A DNA stretch of 8,717 bases from Alphaproteobacteria bacterium (lineage in GTDB: Bacteria > Pseudomonadota > Alphaproteobacteria > SMXP01): NCBI GenBank assembly GCA_021774995.1, contig JAJFIM010000052.1:1-8717 (forward strand), given 5' to 3'. The position numbers and the translations under genes are program-made. Every line of letters starts with the position of its first letter. Within the stretch, counting starts at the first letter, position 1. Positions 1 through 6,842 of the stretch are shown in pieces. The notes under the pieces are model-generated. The model was not told the origin of the DNA. It saw only the letters and a program-made list of their open reading frames with translations, and did no database searches.

Positions 1-434
1 TGCCCGGCATGGCGGGGCTCGACCCCTTGCGCGGGCCCAATATGGACGCCTTTGGACCCCGTTTCACGAATATGACGGCGGCCTATCACGGCGCACACAG
101 ACTGGTTGCCAAACGCGCCGCCGCCGCGCTGTCGGTCGATCTGAAAGAAGGCGTTTACGCTTATCTGGTTGGCCCCTGCTTTGAAACGCCCGCCGAGATT
201 CGCGCGCTGCGCCTGCTGGGCGCTGATGCAACGGGCATGTCAACCGTGCCGGAAGTTATCACCGCCAATCATTGCGGAATGAGTGTGTTGGGGATCAGCG
301 TCATCACCAATATGGCGATTGACAAATTGGACAGCGGCCGCGCCACCACGGCGGAAGAGGTGTTTGAAACGACAACGCGCATCGCCCCGGATTTATCGCG
401 CCTGCTGACAAAAATCATCGGCGACATGGGGTAG
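1..434 (+). CDS. punA: Purine nucleoside phosphorylase, class II (trimeric type), 3' part only
   Basis: This is the C-terminal half of a cytosolic purine-salvage enzyme that splits inosine or guanosine with phosphate into free base and ribose-1-phosphate. The gene is cut by the window edge: the reading frame is open from base 3 and ends at TAG 432-434. The ATG at base 9 is internal, since family sequence (PL-GPN, then FG-RF) already runs through it. The segment GPCFETPAEIR holds the purine-binding Glu (bases 183-185; human PNP Glu201). It is followed by GADATGMSTVPEVI, the family signature, and VITN, whose Asn (bases 309-311) matches human Asn243. That Asn favours 6-oxopurine nucleosides over methylthioadenosine, though substrate cannot be settled from half a protein. 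It converges on maeA with only 25 bases between stops, and I see no clear terminator there. The symbol is by family; other names are used for the same enzyme. Confidence 0.93.
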   Translation, partial: PGMAGLDPLRGPNMDAFGPRFTNMTAAYHGAHRLVAKRAAAALSVDLKEGVYAYLVGPCFETPAEIRALRLLGADATGMSTVPEVITANHCGMSVLGISVITNMAIDKLDSGRATTAEEVFETTTRIAPDLSRLLTKIIGDMG

Positions 435-459
435 GATTTATTTCTAAAGATCTGGGGCG

Positions 460-2079
460 CTAATAATAAGGATCATACATATAGTCGGCAATGGCTTGTT
501 CGAGGGCTTGCGGGCGGGGCGCGTTGGCCAGGCCTTGATCGTAGGCGACTTGGGCCACGGCCTTGGCGATTTCCAGCGAGGCGTTTCGAATGGCGTTCAG
601 CGGCGGGTAAACGGAGCCTTTTTTCAAGTCTTCCTGCGTCACTTGTTCGGCGAGCTTTTTTGCCGCCGCCAGAAACATATCCTCGCAAATATGTTTGGCC
701 TCGCAAATCACGGCGCCCAGCCCGATGCCGGGAAATATATAGGCGTTATTGCCCTGGCCCGGCGCGTAAGTTTTGCCGTTCAACGTCACCGGCGCGAAAG
801 GGCTGCCGCTTGAGAAAATGACCCTGCCCTTGCTCCATATGTAGGCCTGCTCCGCCGTGCATTCCGCCCGCGAGGTGGGATTGGACAGGGCGAATATAAC
901 GGGCCGTTCATTGATTTTGGCCATTGATGCAACGATATCTTGCGTGAATGCGCCCGGCGCGCCGGTGGCGCCGATCAACACATGTGGTTTGATCTCTTTG
1001 ACGGCTTGGGCAAAGCTGAGCGGTTTGTGATCGTGCGCGTAGGGTAGATTGTGTTCAGCCAAATCGTCGCGGGATTTTACCACAAGGCCATTGATGTCCA
1101 CAAACCACAGACGTCGCCGGGCTTGCTCCTCGCTCATACCTTTGTCTTTAAAGGCCTCGACCATGAGATCGGCAATGCCTGTTGCGGCTGATCCGGCGCC
1201 CAGAAACATGATGGTGAGATCTGAAAAATCAATGCCCGAGATCCGGGTTGAGGCGTAAACGCCCGCCAGCGCCACCGATGCAGTGCCCTGGATATCGTCA
1301 TTGAAACATAAAACGCGGTCGCGATAGGCGTTGAGCAACCGGTAAGCGTTGGGCGTGAGGAAATCTTCAAATTGAATGAGCGCGCGGGGAAATTTGTCTT
1401 GCACCGCCATAACGAATTCCTCGATCAATTCGTCATAAGCGTCGCCTTCCAGCCGTTCGCGCCTGACGCCCAGATAAAGTGAATCTTCGCGCAGCTCTTT
1501 GTTATTTGTGCCCACATCCAGCATGACGGGGAGGCATTGGTTTGGCTGTATGCCCGCGCAGGCGACATAGAGGCTGAGCTTGCCGATGGGAATGCCCATG
1601 CCGTTGGCGCCAAGATCGCCCAGGCCCAATATGCGTTGCCCATCCGTAACGACGATGACCCGCACGTCGTCCGTTGGCCAGTTGTCTAAAATGCTGCGGA
1701 TGCGCCCGCGATCCTGGGGCGTAATATAGAACCCGCGCGGCTGACGGAAAATATGCGCGAATTCCCGGCACGCCTGACCGACTGTGGGCGTGTAAACGAT
1801 GGGCATGAACTCATCTATGTGGTCCATTAGCGTGCGGTAAAACAAGCGTTCATTGCGGCCCATCAACGCCATTAATGCGATGTAGCGTTCAATATCTGAA
1901 TCCTTGCGGCGCAGGTTTTCCAGCACGCGTTCAATTTGCGTTGCCTGGGACCCGACAGAGGCGGGCAAAAGGCCGCGCAGTTTGAGTCTGTCGCGTTCTT
2001 CTTCCGTGAACGCCGTTGACTTATTGAGGGCTGCGTTCAGCAATATGTTAAAGCCTGTCATGCCCTGATCTTGCGTCAT
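460..2079 (-). CDS. maeA: NAD-dependent malic enzyme (MaeA/eukaryotic-type)
   Basis: It oxidatively decarboxylates L-malate to pyruvate and CO2, a cytosolic link between the TCA cycle and pyruvate. The product is 539 residues (E. coli MaeA has 565) with no phosphotransacetylase-like tail, so it is the short MaeA/mitochondrial type rather than the long MaeB type common in alphaproteobacteria. The N-terminal malic domain carries YTPTVGQ (catalytic Tyr96) and GIPIGKLSLY (catalytic Lys167). Metal ligands lie in FEDF (Glu238, Asp239) and FNDDIQGT (Asp261-262). The NAD-binding domain starts at GAGSAATG (about 294-301). NAD over NADP preference is inferred from the family. I chose ATG 2077-2079 because GGAG lies 8 bases upstream; an in-frame TTG at 2101-2103 would add eight residues and sits beyond that ribosome site. 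The gene diverges from the 614-residue membrane protein and converges on the phosphorylase gene, so it is probably transcribed alone. Confidence 0.95.
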   Translation of the reverse strand: MTQDQGMTGFNILLNAALNKSTAFTEEERDRLKLRGLLPASVGSQATQIERVLENLRRKDSDIERYIALMALMGRNERLFYRTLMDHIDEFMPIVYTPTVGQACREFAHIFRQPRGFYITPQDRGRIRSILDNWPTDDVRVIVVTDGQRILGLGDLGANGMGIPIGKLSLYVACAGIQPNQCLPVMLDVGTNNKELREDSLYLGVRRERLEGDAYDELIEEFVMAVQDKFPRALIQFEDFLTPNAYRLLNAYRDRVLCFNDDIQGTASVALAGVYASTRISGIDFSDLTIMFLGAGSAATGIADLMVEAFKDKGMSEEQARRRLWFVDINGLVVKSRDDLAEHNLPYAHDHKPLSFAQAVKEIKPHVLIGATGAPGAFTQDIVASMAKINERPVIFALSNPTSRAECTAEQAYIWSKGRVIFSSGSPFAPVTLNGKTYAPGQGNNAYIFPGIGLGAVICEAKHICEDMFLAAAKKLAEQVTQEDLKKGSVYPPLNAIRNASLEIAKAVAQVAYDQGLANAPRPQALEQAIADYMYDPYY

Positions 2080-2087
2080 ATGTTTGT

Positions 2088-2091
2088 CTCC
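2088..2091 (-). promoter_or_regulatory. Ribosome binding site deciding the maeA start
   Basis: On the minus strand GGAG stands 8 bases before ATG 2079. The upstream TTG alternative at 2103 lies 5' of this site, so the site selects the shorter 539-residue form. Confidence 0.7.
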
Positions 2092-2117
2092 GGCGCTGCG
2101 CAAAAATTTATGTACGT

Positions 2118-2146
2118 ACTAGCTCACTTTTACCAGGTCCGGTCAA
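2118..2146 (-). promoter_or_regulatory. Possible maeA promoter
   Basis: Reading leftward, TTGACC (complement of 2141-2146) is followed after 17 bases by GCTAGT (complement of 2118-2123). The -35 is good and the -10 is weak (3 of 6 to TATAAT). It is the best-placed candidate in the 154-base divergent gap 2080-2233. I found no convincing counterpart for the rightward gene: TTGACT at 2170-2175 has no suitable -10. Confidence 0.3.
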
Positions 2147-2220
2147 GGCGCGGGCGGGCGCATTTTTGTTTGACTTGCGCTCGGCTTCCCGCCGCGACAT
2201 GATGGAACGCATCTTATTTT

Positions 2221-2225
2221 AAGGA
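2221..2225 (+). promoter_or_regulatory. Ribosome binding site of the 614-residue membrane protein gene
   Basis: AAGGA lies 8 bases upstream of ATG 2234 and supports that start codon. Confidence 0.65.
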
Positions 2226-2233
2226 TATCGCGC

Positions 2234-4078
2234 ATGGACGAATTTTCCGACCCGGAAACGATTGACCCCACTGAAGCCGAGGTCCGCGTTTTGAACGCTG
2301 CGCATTTGGGAAATTGGGCGCGCTTTGCCGGAGGCCGGGAACATCATCAGATTGGCGCAATGTTCCTGCGTCTGTTGATTGCCGGATTGCGGGCCGATTG
2401 GCGGGTTGGGCCTGAAGGCGTGCGCATAGAGGGCGCGCGCATCACGGGGCCGCTGAATCTGATAGACGTCAGGGGGCCAGGGGGCGGGGCTTTGCCCTCA
2501 TTGGTCTTCGTCGATTGCATATTTGATCAACCCGTTGTGGTGTCGGGCGCCAGTTTTCGCGCTCTGTCCTTTTGCCGCTGCGCGCTTCCGGCGCTAAAGG
2601 GAAGTGGTTTGCGATTGGAGGCTGATCTTGATCTTACAGGCGCGCGCATTGGCCTGGAGGGGCGCGTGGAAGATGAGAGCGCGGAGGCGCCGTGCCCCTG
2701 CATCGCAATTGACCTTGATCGCGCCCGGATTGGCGGGCGTGTGGTTATGGCGTCCGATAGAGTTGCGCGTTTTAACGCTTATGGCGTCGTGTGCCTTGTC
2801 AGTGCTAAAATCGGCAGCGATCTGGTGATGGATGGGGCCAAGCTCGATGGGGCGGGAGGAGCGGCGTTCAATGCAGGGGCGATTCAAATCAACGGCGACG
2901 CCCAATTCAATATGGCGGCTTCGCACCGCTTTGAAGCTGTTGGCGAGATGCGGCTCCAGGCGGCGCACATTCAAGGCGACCTTTCTCTGGCCGGCTCTTT
3001 TGTGTCAAACAGCCAGGGTCGCGCGCTCCACTGCGAAGACATTGTTGTGGAAAGCGTCTTTTTACGCCGGGAGGAAACAACGCCTTTCGAAGCGGAGGGG
3101 CGCATTAATTTTCTCTCCGCCACCATCGGCGGCAATTTCGTCATTAATGGCGCGCGGGTAACGCCGGGCCCTGATTTTAGCGGCGCCATCTCGGTCGGAG
3201 GTCCGATCAGTCTTAATTTGCAGCAAACGCGCATTTCAAACGCCTTGATACTTCTTGATATTGGATCGCGCGGATCGGGCGGCGGTCAAACGCCCCCTCA
3301 AGAAACCGGCGCCGCCCGGCGGGATGTCCAGGGGTGGTTTTTGCTTAACGGAACTCAAATCGGGACCATCGCGGACGATCCGGAAACAGGCTGGCCAGCT
3401 TATGGTTATCTCGATCTGGATGGATTGAGCTACACGCATTTACGCACGCGCACGGGCGGCGATATCACCAAGGTGCGTCTCGAGTGGTTGCGGCGTCAAT
3501 ACGCGCAAGGAAAACCCATAACCAGGACGTTTCGGCCTCAGCCATTTGAAGAACTCGCAAGAGTGTTACGCTCGCATGGACGCGCCGAAGAGGCTGACGT
3601 GATCGCCATTGAAAAGATCAGGATGCGGCTTGATGCGAAGGTTGGTGAAAAACGCGCGCGGTTTCTGCCGCATCTTCTGATGTTGCTGAGCAATCATGGC
3701 TATTCCTCCAGCAGGGCGTTGCTTTCCTTCTTGACATTTATTTTGTTGGGAGCGCTTTTTTACGCCATTGCGTTATGGGGGTTTGATCAGCCTTTTTTGC
3801 CGGTGGAATTGGCGCCGGTTCCCACGCGCTACGCAATTTTTTCGGACTGGATCGCGGCGTCTCACGCCCAAGGCTGCCCCGGTCTGGCGTTGCCGCAATA
3901 TGCGCTGGATGTCGCTTTGCCCGTTGTTGAATTGGGGCAAACCTCGCTATGCCGATTTTCGCCGCAAGGAAGTTTTATGTGGATTTGGCTGATCTTGCAC
4001 GCGTTTTACGCCATTTTTGGCGCTGCGCTTTCCGCCATCGTGATTTTGACGTTGACGGGCGTCCTGCGCCGGGATTGA
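2234..4078 (+). CDS. Unknown protein: beta-solenoid-like repeats plus two C-terminal membrane helices
   Basis: The product is 614 residues with no recognised catalytic motif. Residues about 60-405 contain roughly ten degenerate units of the pattern A-x-I-x-G-x-L-x-hydrophobic-x-G-A. Examples are GARITGPLNLIDV (67-79), SAKIGSDLVMDGAKLDG (190-206) and SATIGGNFVINGARV (295-309). Such a pattern suggests a right-handed beta-solenoid related to pentapeptide-repeat folds. A charged helical segment follows (about 435-465, with QPFEELARVLRSHGR). Hydrophobic helices lie at about 494-516 and 581-609, separated by a loop holding ALDVALPVVELGQ (557-569) and Cys548/Cys573; the last residues are LRRD. No signal peptide is seen, so the large N-terminal domain is probably cytoplasmic and tethered to the inner membrane. 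From memory, similar actinobacterial proteins are labelled 'membrane-associated oxidoreductase', but nothing here supports redox activity. AAGGA 8 bases before ATG 2234 supports the start. The gene stands alone, divergent from maeA. Confidence 0.85.
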   Translation: MDEFSDPETIDPTEAEVRVLNAAHLGNWARFAGGREHHQIGAMFLRLLIAGLRADWRVGPEGVRIEGARITGPLNLIDVRGPGGGALPSLVFVDCIFDQPVVVSGASFRALSFCRCALPALKGSGLRLEADLDLTGARIGLEGRVEDESAEAPCPCIAIDLDRARIGGRVVMASDRVARFNAYGVVCLVSAKIGSDLVMDGAKLDGAGGAAFNAGAIQINGDAQFNMAASHRFEAVGEMRLQAAHIQGDLSLAGSFVSNSQGRALHCEDIVVESVFLRREETTPFEAEGRINFLSATIGGNFVINGARVTPGPDFSGAISVGGPISLNLQQTRISNALILLDIGSRGSGGGQTPPQETGAARRDVQGWFLLNGTQIGTIADDPETGWPAYGYLDLDGLSYTHLRTRTGGDITKVRLEWLRRQYAQGKPITRTFRPQPFEELARVLRSHGRAEEADVIAIEKIRMRLDAKVGEKRARFLPHLLMLLSNHGYSSSRALLSFLTFILLGALFYAIALWGFDQPFLPVELAPVPTRYAIFSDWIAASHAQGCPGLALPQYALDVALPVVELGQTSLCRFSPQGSFMWIWLILHAFYAIFGAALSAIVILTLTGVLRRD

Positions 4079-4108
4079 GGCGCCCCTCGCGGGGGTCACG
4101 CCGATTTT
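4079..4108 (+). terminator. Probable rho-independent terminator of the 614-residue protein gene
   Basis: Immediately after the TGA, GGCGCCCC (4079-4086) can pair with GGGG (4091-4094) and, past a short bulge, with CGCC (4099-4102). A T5 run follows at 4104-4108. The hairpin overlaps the last codons of the convergent DUF2783 gene. It has a T tract only in the rightward direction, so it most likely serves the rightward gene. The bulged stem makes it moderate rather than strong. Confidence 0.45.
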
Positions 4109-4290
4109 TGCGCAGCGATCCGCATGGCCTCACTTAACACATCCATATCGCCAATATGATTTGCCAGGAGAAGAATAAGCTTGGCGTTTGCGCGTTGCAC
4201 GTCGTCGTCGCTCAAGTCTTTCTGCATGGAAATCAATTTCTGATAAAAATCATCAGGATGGAAAATATTAGCTTTCACATTCAAATTCAT
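4096..4290 (-). CDS. DUF2783 domain protein, small partner of the FAD monooxygenase
   Basis: This is a 64-residue soluble protein of unknown function. FHPDDFYQKLI (10-20), a DLSDDD turn (25-30) and LILLLANHIGD (38-48) match the DUF2783 pattern as I recall it. That family is known mainly as a short protein encoded beside MhpA-like flavin monooxygenases, which is exactly the context here. The sequence suggests two or three helices with no metal- or nucleotide-binding motif. The start is ATG 4288-4290, with AGGAG 8 bases upstream. The frame stays open to an in-frame TTG at 4408-4410, but the extra 40 residues look unlike the family and lack a ribosome site. It is the last gene of the leftward catabolic unit, 220 bases after the monooxygenase stop, an unusually long gap for an operon. 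A role in assembling, stabilising or regulating the monooxygenase is inference. Confidence 0.85.
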   Translation of the reverse strand: MNLNVKANIFHPDDFYQKLISMQKDLSDDDVQRANAKLILLLANHIGDMDVLSEAMRIAAQKSA

Positions 4291-4407
4291 GGGGTTTTCT
4301 CCTGGTGGCCAAAATCCAAAGATATCTTCAATTTCCGATTCGTTATTTAAGCGGGATATTTCAGCGCCATCGCCGCGGCGAGAGACCGTGGAATCCATAC
4401 GGCGCCT

Positions 4408-4442
4408 CAACTAAAAGTTGGCCCCGCTATCAAGTCGCGGGG
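4408..4442 (-). repeat. Two adjacent hairpins in the monooxygenase-DUF2783 gap
   Basis: CAACT-AAA-AGTTG (4408-4420) is a small perfect inverted repeat. One base later, CCCCGC (4422-4427) and GCGGGG (4437-4442) form a second perfect stem with a 9-base loop. In leftward mRNA the GC stem comes first and the CAACU stem second. No U tract follows the GC stem directly, so it is not a classic terminator. It may block 3'-to-5' decay and set a different level for the monooxygenase than for the DUF2783 message. The rest of 4291-4510 shows no gene; GAATTTTAAATTC (4480-4492) is a further AT palindrome of unknown meaning. Confidence 0.5.
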
Positions 4443-4510
4443 TGACAAAAGTGGGGATGCGGCATGATGAATATGTAAGGAATTTTAAATTCACTATATT
4501 AAACTCTTAG

Positions 4511-6130
4511 TTATGAAGATTGACAAATCGCGCGGGCCAGCGCATCCCTTATTTTTGCTTCATCGAATGCACGCCATCTGGCGGCGATATGCTGATCGGG
4601 GCGAATAAGATAAACAGCGCCCTTCGCGCCATCATAGCGATCCGTCAAAACGCCTTTCTTATCCAGCAGGGTTTCCCCTACGGTCAGAACGCGCGCATCG
4701 ATCCCTACGCCATTAACTGATAGAACGCCTGGCGCTTCGCCAAAAACCAGAATGATGAAATCATCCCCAATGCAGTTGAGAAACCATGTGTCTTGCCCTT
4801 CAAATTCAATCGGCGCGTCGGCGCAATTGGCGCCGGGCGCCATGGCGCTCTCGACCGGCTTTTCATCAGGCGTGTTTAAAGATGATTTAACGTAGGGCGT
4901 GGGCGTTGACAGCCGGCCGCTGTTCACCAACGGGCGGGCGAAATCATACTCTTCCGCCAGTTCCAGGATGGCGTCTCTGAAAAAACGGCTGCCTTTGCTT
5001 TTGGGCGTGATGAAATCGGTTGAGCGCGTCGATTGCTTAAGATTGTCGTCCGCGGCGAAGGCGCGCTCTTCATTATAGGTGTCGAGAAGCCGCAAGGGGG
5101 CCTTGCCGTCCAGTACAAGTTTGAGCTTCCATGTGAGATTATCAATATCCTGAACGCCGGTATTGGCGCCGCGCGCCCCGAAAGGAGACACCTGATGCGC
5201 CGCATCGCCGGCGAAAAGGACGCGGCCATAGCGGAAATTATCAATTCTGCGGCAGGCGAATTGATAAATGGAAACCCATTCCAGTTCGAACTCTTTATCC
5301 GGTCCGAGCATGGCTTTTATGCGCGGAATAACATTTTCCGGTTTTTTCTCTTCTACCGGATCCGCGTCCCATCCCAATTGAAAATCGATACGCCACACAT
5401 CGTCCGCTTGCCGGTGCAGGAGCACGGATTGATTTTTATGAAAGGGAGGGTCAAACCAAAACCAGCGTTCCGTGGGGAAGTCCGCTTTCATCACCACATC
5501 GGCAATAAGAAACCGGTCCTGAAAAAACTGTCCTGAGAAAGCGCCGTCCACCATGCCGCGCACATCGCTATTGGCGCCGTCGCAGGCAATAAGCCAGTCG
5601 CACTCCATGGTAAAAAAGCCGTCGGGCGTTTCCACGGAAAGGGAAACATAGTCGTCAAATTGCTTGAGGCTGATGACCTTGTGGCGCCACCGCATATCGA
5701 TGAGGTCGCCTTTTTCGCCGCAACAGTCAATCATGAATTCTTCAAGGTAATATTGCTGCAAATTAATCATGGCCGGCATTTTATGATCGTCTTCCGGCAG
5801 AAGGTTAAACTTATACGCCAATTTATCCTTGAAATAGACCTTGCCCAGATTCCAGCTAATGCCTTTATTGACCATGGGCGCGGCGCAGCCCAGCCGGTCC
5901 CAGATTTCAAGCGGTCTTTTGGCGTAACACACCGCGCGCGACCCGACGCTCACCGTGTGACCGGCGTTAAGGACGACGACAGGCAGACCGCGGGCGGCGC
6001 AATCAAGGGCGGCCGTCAATCCTATGGGTCCGGCGCCGACCACGACTACTTTGTGGCGCACGGGTTCCTTCATATTTTGTTCCTGAGACTGAACATAAGG
6101 GAATTCAGGGTATTGATATGTGTTGAGCAT
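4511..6130 (-). CDS. FAD-dependent aromatic-ring monooxygenase, MhpA/PHBH-like
   Basis: A 539-residue class A flavoprotein monooxygenase, expected to use NAD(P)H and O2 to hydroxylate a phenolic compound in the cytosol. The N-terminal Rossmann motif is VVGAGPIGLTAA (30-41, GxGxxG at 32-37). The DG motif is CDWLIACDG (177-185), which helps bind FAD and NAD(P)H. The FAD ribityl-binding GD motif is RVLFAGDAAHQVSPFGARG (303-321). A C-terminal thioredoxin-like domain, usual in this subfamily, fits residues about 430-539. The sequence resembles proteins annotated as 3-(3-hydroxyphenyl)propionate hydroxylase. The residues here do not establish that substrate, and the typical mhp neighbours (mhpB, mhpC) are absent, so I give no symbol. 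The start ATG 6128-6130 has GGAG 9 bases upstream. It lies 47 bases after the VOC gene on the same strand and is surely co-transcribed with it; DUF2783 follows. Regulation is probably by the divergent MarR protein. Confidence 0.9.
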   Translation of the reverse strand: MLNTYQYPEFPYVQSQEQNMKEPVRHKVVVVGAGPIGLTAALDCAARGLPVVVLNAGHTVSVGSRAVCYAKRPLEIWDRLGCAAPMVNKGISWNLGKVYFKDKLAYKFNLLPEDDHKMPAMINLQQYYLEEFMIDCCGEKGDLIDMRWRHKVISLKQFDDYVSLSVETPDGFFTMECDWLIACDGANSDVRGMVDGAFSGQFFQDRFLIADVVMKADFPTERWFWFDPPFHKNQSVLLHRQADDVWRIDFQLGWDADPVEEKKPENVIPRIKAMLGPDKEFELEWVSIYQFACRRIDNFRYGRVLFAGDAAHQVSPFGARGANTGVQDIDNLTWKLKLVLDGKAPLRLLDTYNEERAFAADDNLKQSTRSTDFITPKSKGSRFFRDAILELAEEYDFARPLVNSGRLSTPTPYVKSSLNTPDEKPVESAMAPGANCADAPIEFEGQDTWFLNCIGDDFIILVFGEAPGVLSVNGVGIDARVLTVGETLLDKKGVLTDRYDGAKGAVYLIRPDQHIAARWRAFDEAKIRDALARAICQSS

Positions 6131-6177
6131 GGGATAAGGCTCCGCTTCTCGTTATCTGGTGTGAAGACGCCGATGAC

Positions 6178-6714
6178 TCACGTGGAAAATTCTTGGGCGT
6201 GAAGCCAGGCGGCGTGGGGAAGCGTTTTTTTTGTCTTTGACCACTCTTCCAGCATGACCGGTCCCATCTCATGAAGCTTGTCCATCATGTCTTGCGTTGC
6301 CGTGATCGTGGTCAGTTCAAGGCGGTGTCCATTGGGATCGAAAAAATATATTGATTTGATAATTTCGTGATTTGTTGGCCCGATAACGTCAATTCCTTTA
6401 CCTTCCAGTTCCGCTTTGGCTTTCAGCAAGGCGTCTTCGTTCTCCACTTGGAACGCGATATGTTGAACCCAGTCAGGCGTGTTGGGGTCTTTGCCCATGG
6501 GAGGTGAGTTGGGAATTTCAAAAAAAGCGAGGATGTTGCCGTTACCCGCATCGAGAAAGATATGCATATAAGGGTCCGGCTCTTTGGTTGATGGGACTTT
6601 GTCTTCCGAAATCGCCAGGATGAAATCCATATTGAGGGCGTTCGCATAGAACTCAACCGTTTCCTTGGCGTCGTTGCATCGATAAGCGACGTGATGAATT
6701 TGTTGGATTTCCAT
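6178..6714 (-). CDS. VOC-superfamily metalloprotein (glyoxalase/extradiol dioxygenase fold)
   Basis: A 178-residue protein with two beta-alpha-beta-beta-beta halves: IHHVAYRCND to about residue 67, and WVQHIAFQVEN (82-92) to about 135. Candidate metal ligands sit where the fold places them: His8, Glu66 (AFFEIP), His85 and Glu133 (DPNGHRLEL). A four-ligand H/E/H/E set resembles glyoxalase I, while an extradiol dioxygenase needs only two His and one Glu, so either chemistry or an isomerase role is possible. A C-terminal extension (about 136-178, TATQDMMDKLHEMGPVM) is predicted helical. It is the promoter-proximal gene of the leftward unit, which suggests it acts on the product or substrate of the monooxygenase. 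I chose ATG 6712-6714, with GGAG 9 bases upstream. The longer frame from TTG 6760-6762 would begin inside the palindromic operator and is unlikely. Confidence 0.87.
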   Translation of the reverse strand: MEIQQIHHVAYRCNDAKETVEFYANALNMDFILAISEDKVPSTKEPDPYMHIFLDAGNGNILAFFEIPNSPPMGKDPNTPDWVQHIAFQVENEDALLKAKAELEGKGIDVIGPTNHEIIKSIYFFDPNGHRLELTTITATQDMMDKLHEMGPVMLEEWSKTKKTLPHAAWLHAQEFST

Positions 6715-6752
6715 AAGGGCATGCTCCGCGCTGATAGGAGAACGAGCGTTAA

Positions 6753-6782
6753 TTAGTAACAAACGTTACTATATATTGTCAA
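6753..6782 (-). promoter_or_regulatory. Promoter of the VOC-monooxygenase unit
   Basis: Reading leftward, a perfect TTGACA (complement of 6777-6782) is followed by an AT-rich stretch. A weak -10, TACTAA, lies 18 bases on (complement of 6753-6758). The -10 lies within the palindrome, which is what a repressible promoter would look like. The start of transcription would fall near 6745, giving a leader of about 30 bases. Confidence 0.5.
6754..6771. promoter_or_regulatory. Palindromic operator candidate for the MarR regulator
   Basis: TAGTAACAAACGTTACTA has perfect 7-base arms (TAGTAAC/GTTACTA) around a 4-base centre. Its size fits MarR-family operators. It lies just downstream of the -35 box of the leftward unit, covering the spacer and the expected -10, so a bound protein would block RNA polymerase. 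Part of the right arm recurs loosely as AGCGTTAAT at 6745-6753. Assignment to the neighbouring MarR is inference from position. Confidence 0.6.
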
Positions 6783-6813
6783 GGATAATTATTGATAAAA
6801 ACCAGTAATTATA

Positions 6814-6842
6814 TTGAATATTTTTACAGCAATGCATAGAAT
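6814..6842 (+). promoter_or_regulatory. Promoter of marR
   Basis: TTGAAT (6814-6819) and TAGAAT (6837-6842) are separated by the optimal 17 bases; the -10 matches consensus at 5 of 6 and the -35 at 4 of 6. Transcription would start near 6849, about 30 bases before the ATG. The promoter is divergent from, and about 30 bases away from, that of the catabolic unit. Confidence 0.5.

Noticed and set aside
435..459. Shared terminator between the phosphorylase and maeA genes
   Set aside because: The 25-base gap holds no clear stem with a T tract in either direction.
2170..2198. TTGACT as a -35 for the 614-residue protein gene
   Set aside because: No acceptable -10 lies 16-18 bases downstream (the hexamer at 17 is CGCGAC).
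2594..2974. 126-codon leftward frame inside the 614-residue protein gene
   Set aside because: The forward frame has repeat periodicity, a good start site and membrane helices; the reverse frame has none of these.
4291..4410. N-terminal extension of the DUF2783 protein from a TTG at 4408-4410
   Set aside because: The extra 40 residues do not resemble the family, the TTG lies in a hairpin, and ATG 4290 has a strong AGGAG site at good spacing.
4480..4492. GAATTT-T-AAATTC palindrome after the monooxygenase stop as an operator or terminator
   Set aside because: It is AT-only apart from its end bases, has no T tract or promoter nearby, and such palindromes are common by chance in AT-rich gaps.
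5033..5536. 167-codon rightward open frame within the monooxygenase gene
   Set aside because: It is antisense to conserved coding sequence, including the GD motif region, and shows no recognisable family; a GC-rich shadow frame.
5660..6202. 180-codon rightward open frame opposite the monooxygenase N-terminus
   Set aside because: Antisense to the FAD-binding region, with composition typical of a shadow frame and no ribosome site or family match.
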